Below are positions 61,088-64,000 of a stretch of 64,000 nucleotides of DNA, piece after piece. The translations under genes were made by a program, and so were the position numbers. The notes under the pieces are model-generated. The model worked only from the letters and a program-made list of their open reading frames with translations, was not told the origin of the DNA and ran no database searches. Each line of letters begins with the position of its first letter. Positions within the stretch are counted from its first letter, which is position 1. Source of the stretch: Semisulcospira habei (taxonomy: Eukaryota > Mollusca > Gastropoda > Semisulcospiridae); the NCBI GenBank assembly GCA_036245525.1, contig BTPG01000002.1, positions 162,624,876 to 162,688,875 on the forward strand, read 5' to 3'.

Positions 61088-62896
61088 TTAAGATAATGAC
61101 GTGAGGTAATTGAAAATACTGGCTCTAAAATAAGAAAGGGTTGTTGCTGTTGTAACTTTCCTAGGCAAATTGTTCCACAGGCTATGGCCTGAGAACGCTA
61201 AACTTGTCTTGTAGAGATCGATTCTAGGTCGTGGTACAATAATGAATTGCCTTGACCTTGAGTACGTTGGTGATGGAAAGGAAAATAGTTTCTTAATATA
61301 ATCAGGCATTTTGCTATTCAATGTTTTGAACATAATTATTCCCTTATTGTACATTAAGTGATTTTTCAGGGGAAGAATCTCCAAGGTTTTCAGTTTATTA
61401 TCGGTAGTTGAGTTAGGATCAGGTAGGATAAGTTTTGCGGCTCTACGATGAAGAGCGTTCAGTCTCTTCAAGTGGACCTCGCTTGCTCCATCCCACACTG
61501 TAGAAGCATAGTCGATATGTGACCTGATGTGGGCGTTAAAGAACAGTTTACGTGTTTCTACATCAGTGATATATTTTAATTTGGCTAAAATGTAAAGTTT
61601 CTTTGATATTATGTTGCATATGTTAGTAATATGACACTGCCATTTAAACTGGTTATCTACAGTAACACCGAGAAGACGATGTTCTGTTACTTGACTGATG
61701 GGTTTTCCTTGAAGAGACAAGCTGAGTGAGAGAGAGCCTAGCTGGTGCTTTTGACGGGTACTTAATACCATACATTCAGTCTTCGCTGGGTTTAGGATCA
61801 TGGAGTTGTTACTACACCAGCTGTCAATGTCTTGTAGTGCGCTTTGTAGGCGTGTATCAATAATAGATAAATCCTCGTCGGGCATGTGTATTGCAGCATC
61901 ATCCGCGAACATATCGCATGAAACATTATGATCGTTAATTGTGAGCGGAAGGTCGTTAATGAACAAACAAAATAAAAGAGGGCCTAAAATAGAGCCCTGG
62001 GGCACGCCATGCTTGACTAAGCGGTGATTAGAATATGTACGATTAAGAAGGACTTTTTGTCTTCTGTCATCCAAGTAGGATTTGAAGAACGTGGCAGCGC
62101 TGTTGGTGTACAACGAAATTTTCTTTATCAATATATCATAGTTTACTAAATCAAAAGCTTTACGGAAGTCTAAAAAGACTACACCTGTTAGTTTGGATTC
62201 ATTGATAGATGCTAACCAGGTGTCTGTCATCCTAATCAGCGCAGTATGGCAGGAATGGTTTGGTCTGAAACCTGACTGCAATGGATGGATAAGATTTCGG
62301 TTTTCTAAATATTTAGATAGATGTTTATGAATATGCCTCTCTAAAGGCTTTGACAAAACTGGTAGTAATGAAATGGGACGAAAATTATTAATTTCACTTA
62401 GATCTTTTGATTTTGGTAGTGGGATTACTTTTGCATCTTTAAATACATCCGGAAAACAGTTTTGTTTTATACAGAGATTGTAGATGTACGTGAGACTCTC
62501 AACGATATATGGAAGAGATGTCTTGAGTATTTTTGAGCTGATCTCATCAGGCCCGGATGACTTTTTATTTTCCATCGAGGTAATTAATCTGCCCACTTCA
62601 TGAACCGCTATAGGCGGTATGATGAAAGGTTCGTTGTTTTTATTTTTCTGGTTACAGTAGTCTAGTAATTTGTCTGGACAAATATACTCATGTGAGTTAT
62701 TTCCCAGTGGCATTAGTGATTCCGCCACAGAGACAAAATGGTCGTTAAAACTGTTTGCAGTGAGGTGGGGTGGTAAAGACGCACTACTTTTATTTGTACC
62801 TTTGGTTACTAAATTTATGGCACGCCATACAGTGGAGGAGTCTTTACTTTGCTTAACTACCTTACTGAAGAGAGATTTTCTTGCTTCTAAAACCAT
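61088..62896 (-). CDS. CR1/L2-like LINE reverse transcriptase frame (602 aa, open)
   Basis: The frame begins MVLEARKSLFSKVVKQSK and includes SGPDEISSKILKTSLPYIVE, NNFRPISLLPVLSKPLERHI, LQSGFRPNHSCHTALIRM, GVVFLDFRKAFDLVNYDIL, HGVPQGSILGPLLFCLFIND and the catalytic DMFADDAAI. The C-terminal part ends ASIFNYLTSLS. All RT palm motifs are intact with no internal stop. The true ORF should start in the endonuclease frame upstream; an indel at a T-run (62944-62952) separates them, so the start given here is only where the open frame begins. Confidence 0.87.
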   Translation of the reverse strand: MVLEARKSLFSKVVKQSKDSSTVWRAINLVTKGTNKSSASLPPHLTANSFNDHFVSVAESLMPLGNNSHEYICPDKLLDYCNQKNKNNEPFIIPPIAVHEVGRLITSMENKKSSGPDEISSKILKTSLPYIVESLTYIYNLCIKQNCFPDVFKDAKVIPLPKSKDLSEINNFRPISLLPVLSKPLERHIHKHLSKYLENRNLIHPLQSGFRPNHSCHTALIRMTDTWLASINESKLTGVVFLDFRKAFDLVNYDILIKKISLYTNSAATFFKSYLDDRRQKVLLNRTYSNHRLVKHGVPQGSILGPLLFCLFINDLPLTINDHNVSCDMFADDAAIHMPDEDLSIIDTRLQSALQDIDSWCSNNSMILNPAKTECMVLSTRQKHQLGSLSLSLSLQGKPISQVTEHRLLGVTVDNQFKWQCHITNICNIISKKLYILAKLKYITDVETRKLFFNAHIRSHIDYASTVWDGASEVHLKRLNALHRRAAKLILPDPNSTTDNKLKTLEILPLKNHLMYNKGIIMFKTLNSKMPDYIKKLFSFPSPTYSRSRQFIIVPRPRIDLYKTSLAFSGHSLWNNLPRKVTTATTLSYFRASIFNYLTSLS

Positions 62897-62927
62897 TGAT
62901 TTTACGCGATTACGCTGTGTTTTGTAT

Positions 62928-63905
62928 TCAGCAAAACGCTTCGTTTTTTTTTAGCTCGTCCCTGTGTTCCATAGCCTCTATCAGATCCGCAGTTAGCCAG
63001 GGTGGTAAGGCGGCGTACTTAACTCTCTTTTGCTTCAGGGGCGCGTGTTTATTCAGGACACCGAGAAAGACGCGGTACCAGGTGTCCAATGCTTTGTTTG
63101 GGTCACTATCGTTATAAACGTCCGTGAACTGTGCTCTATCTAAATCAGTCAAAAAGGCAATTTCATTAAAGTTTTTAAATGATCTATAAGTGATGCACGT
63201 GTGACCTTGCTTTTTCATTTTTGGAAGTTTTGACAGCCATATGCAGCTAACTGGATAGTGGTCGCTGACACTCAGACTATCAACTTGAGTGTTGCTAACT
63301 GCGAGAGGTTTGTTGGTATAGATATGGTCTATAATTGTGGCTGATGTTGGCGTAACTCTCGTGGGGGATGTCACCATTTGTTGGAGACCGACTAAGGTAG
63401 TAGTACACTCCCATGATGGATGAGGTTTCAGAAAGTCAATATTAAAATCTCCAAGAAGCAGAACATCTTTGGTCTGAATGTCTGTTTTATCGATCATGTG
63501 TAGAAAGCTATCGTACCACTCAAAGGTGGCTGCAGGGTTTCGATACAGAAACCCGACAAGCAAAGGAGGGGATTTAGAGTGTTTGATTTCTACCCAAATA
63601 CATTCTACATCATCCGTTTCTAGGTCTTGTCTCCTGCGGGTTATGTGTAGAATTGATTGATGGATGTATACCGCTACACCTGTCTCACCCTGGACTGACG
63701 GATCTCTCCTAATAATAGAATAATTTGGGATGGTGATGGCTTCATTACTGATGTGGGAGGCCAACCGAGTTTCGGTTAAACCCATTAGGTGAAAATAGTC
63801 GGGGGAATTAACATAAACACAGACATCTTGAACTTTGTTTGCTAGGTGGTAGACATTGAGCTGACCGATACGGAATCTTTGTCCTTTTTTCGATGGTCCG
63901 CGCAT
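62928..63905 (-). CDS. CR1/L2-like LINE endonuclease frame (325 aa, frameshifted from RT)
   Basis: An EEP-type endonuclease: IGQLNVYHLANKVQDVCVYV, GLTETRL (metal-binding Glu), VGFLYRNPAA, LLLGDFNIDFLKPHPSW, IIDHIYTN and SVSDHYPVSCIW give the expected catalytic order. It is followed by the DLIEAMEHRDELKK linker, where the frame is lost at an A-run (minus strand), three residues before its stop. If the run length is an assembly error the element would encode one continuous protein with the RT frame. The sequence left of the ATG at 63905 extends to the window end. Confidence 0.85.
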   Translation of the reverse strand: MRGPSKKGQRFRIGQLNVYHLANKVQDVCVYVNSPDYFHLMGLTETRLASHISNEAITIPNYSIIRRDPSVQGETGVAVYIHQSILHITRRRQDLETDDVECIWVEIKHSKSPPLLVGFLYRNPAATFEWYDSFLHMIDKTDIQTKDVLLLGDFNIDFLKPHPSWECTTTLVGLQQMVTSPTRVTPTSATIIDHIYTNKPLAVSNTQVDSLSVSDHYPVSCIWLSKLPKMKKQGHTCITYRSFKNFNEIAFLTDLDRAQFTDVYNDSDPNKALDTWYRVFLGVLNKHAPLKQKRVKYAALPPWLTADLIEAMEHRDELKKNEAFC

Positions 63906-64000
63906 GGCTTTACAATGTTTAAAGAACCAGGTAACAAAATATCAACACAAAGTACCAAAGCAAAAACTAGAAAACGAATACACATACAAGTAAATATCTA

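Larger units (their letters stand above)
60780..64000 (-). mobile_element. CR1/L2-like LINE (5' end beyond window)
   Basis: The 3' end on the minus strand is a (TTGTCA)n tail (60780-60808) after TAAAATAAAGAAT. Then follow, in reverse order, an RT frame and an endonuclease frame. It interrupts the leader of DIRS copy 6. A (CA)n run lies in its 3' untranslated region at 61006-61051. Clade placement on motif style (SGFRPNHSCHTAL, GVPQGSILGPLLF) is to the CR1/L2 group; the exact clade is uncertain. Confidence 0.82.

Noticed and set aside
1..64000. CRISPR arrays, bacterial operons or phage attachment sites.
   Set aside because: No regularly spaced short repeats with unique spacers are present, and introns and retrotransposons show this is animal nuclear DNA.

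Overview
This is animal nuclear DNA. Genes are split by GT-AG introns, there are no operons, and retrotransposons fill most of the sequence. The RTE, CR1-like and RNase H-bearing LINEs, DIRS elements, the GGTCAAGGGTCA tandem repeats and a tRNA-derived SINE head together suggest a lophotrochozoan, most likely a mollusc. That placement is inference, not proof.

The only host gene I can support is a plus-strand P4-ATPase of the ATP9 (class 2, NEO1/TAT-5) type. Eleven exons lie at 4184-4264, 4440-4589, 5451-5540, 5922-5992, 6308-6473, 6980-7036, 7214-7468, 7846-8007, 42173-42349, 43296-43466 and 54536-54724. They join without gap or frameshift into about 523 residues, from the A domain through TM3-TM4 with PISL, the DKTGT phosphorylation site and the N domain to the TGD motif. 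Both ends of the gene lie outside the window. Intron 8 is 34 kb and intron 10 is 11 kb, almost all nested transposons.

Mobile elements, left to right: DIRS copy 1 (1-3697, right end only); DIRS copy 2 (8058-21922), which holds an RNase H-bearing LINE (9800-13978, itself split by a TIR DNA transposon at 11088-13269) and DIRS copy 3 (15042-21612); a GGTCAAGGGTCA tandem array split by an unclassified TIR element (22516-32038), which holds a two-layer RTE LINE nest (24887-31718); a plus-strand RTE LINE (32681-41406) split by DIRS copy 4 (33473-39909); a minus-strand RTE LINE (43683-54018) split by DIRS copy 5 (46846-53933), which itself holds a BED-finger DNA element and a truncated LINE; minus-strand DIRS copy 6 (54946-60779); and a minus-strand CR1/L2-like LINE (60780 to the window end). 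Many insertions show exact target-site duplications, or for DIRS a three-base T-W-T core with no duplication. The order of insertion can therefore be read directly.

The most unusual host-gene signal is repeated tandem duplication of exon heads. ATP9 exons 5, 9 and 11 are each preceded by one to three decayed copies of their own first 50-80 bases. Two copies before exon 9 keep a perfect splice acceptor but run into a stop. The ATP9 introns also carry families of long, near-perfect hairpins. The only long intact element ORF is the 1001-residue RTE protein at 25557-28562.
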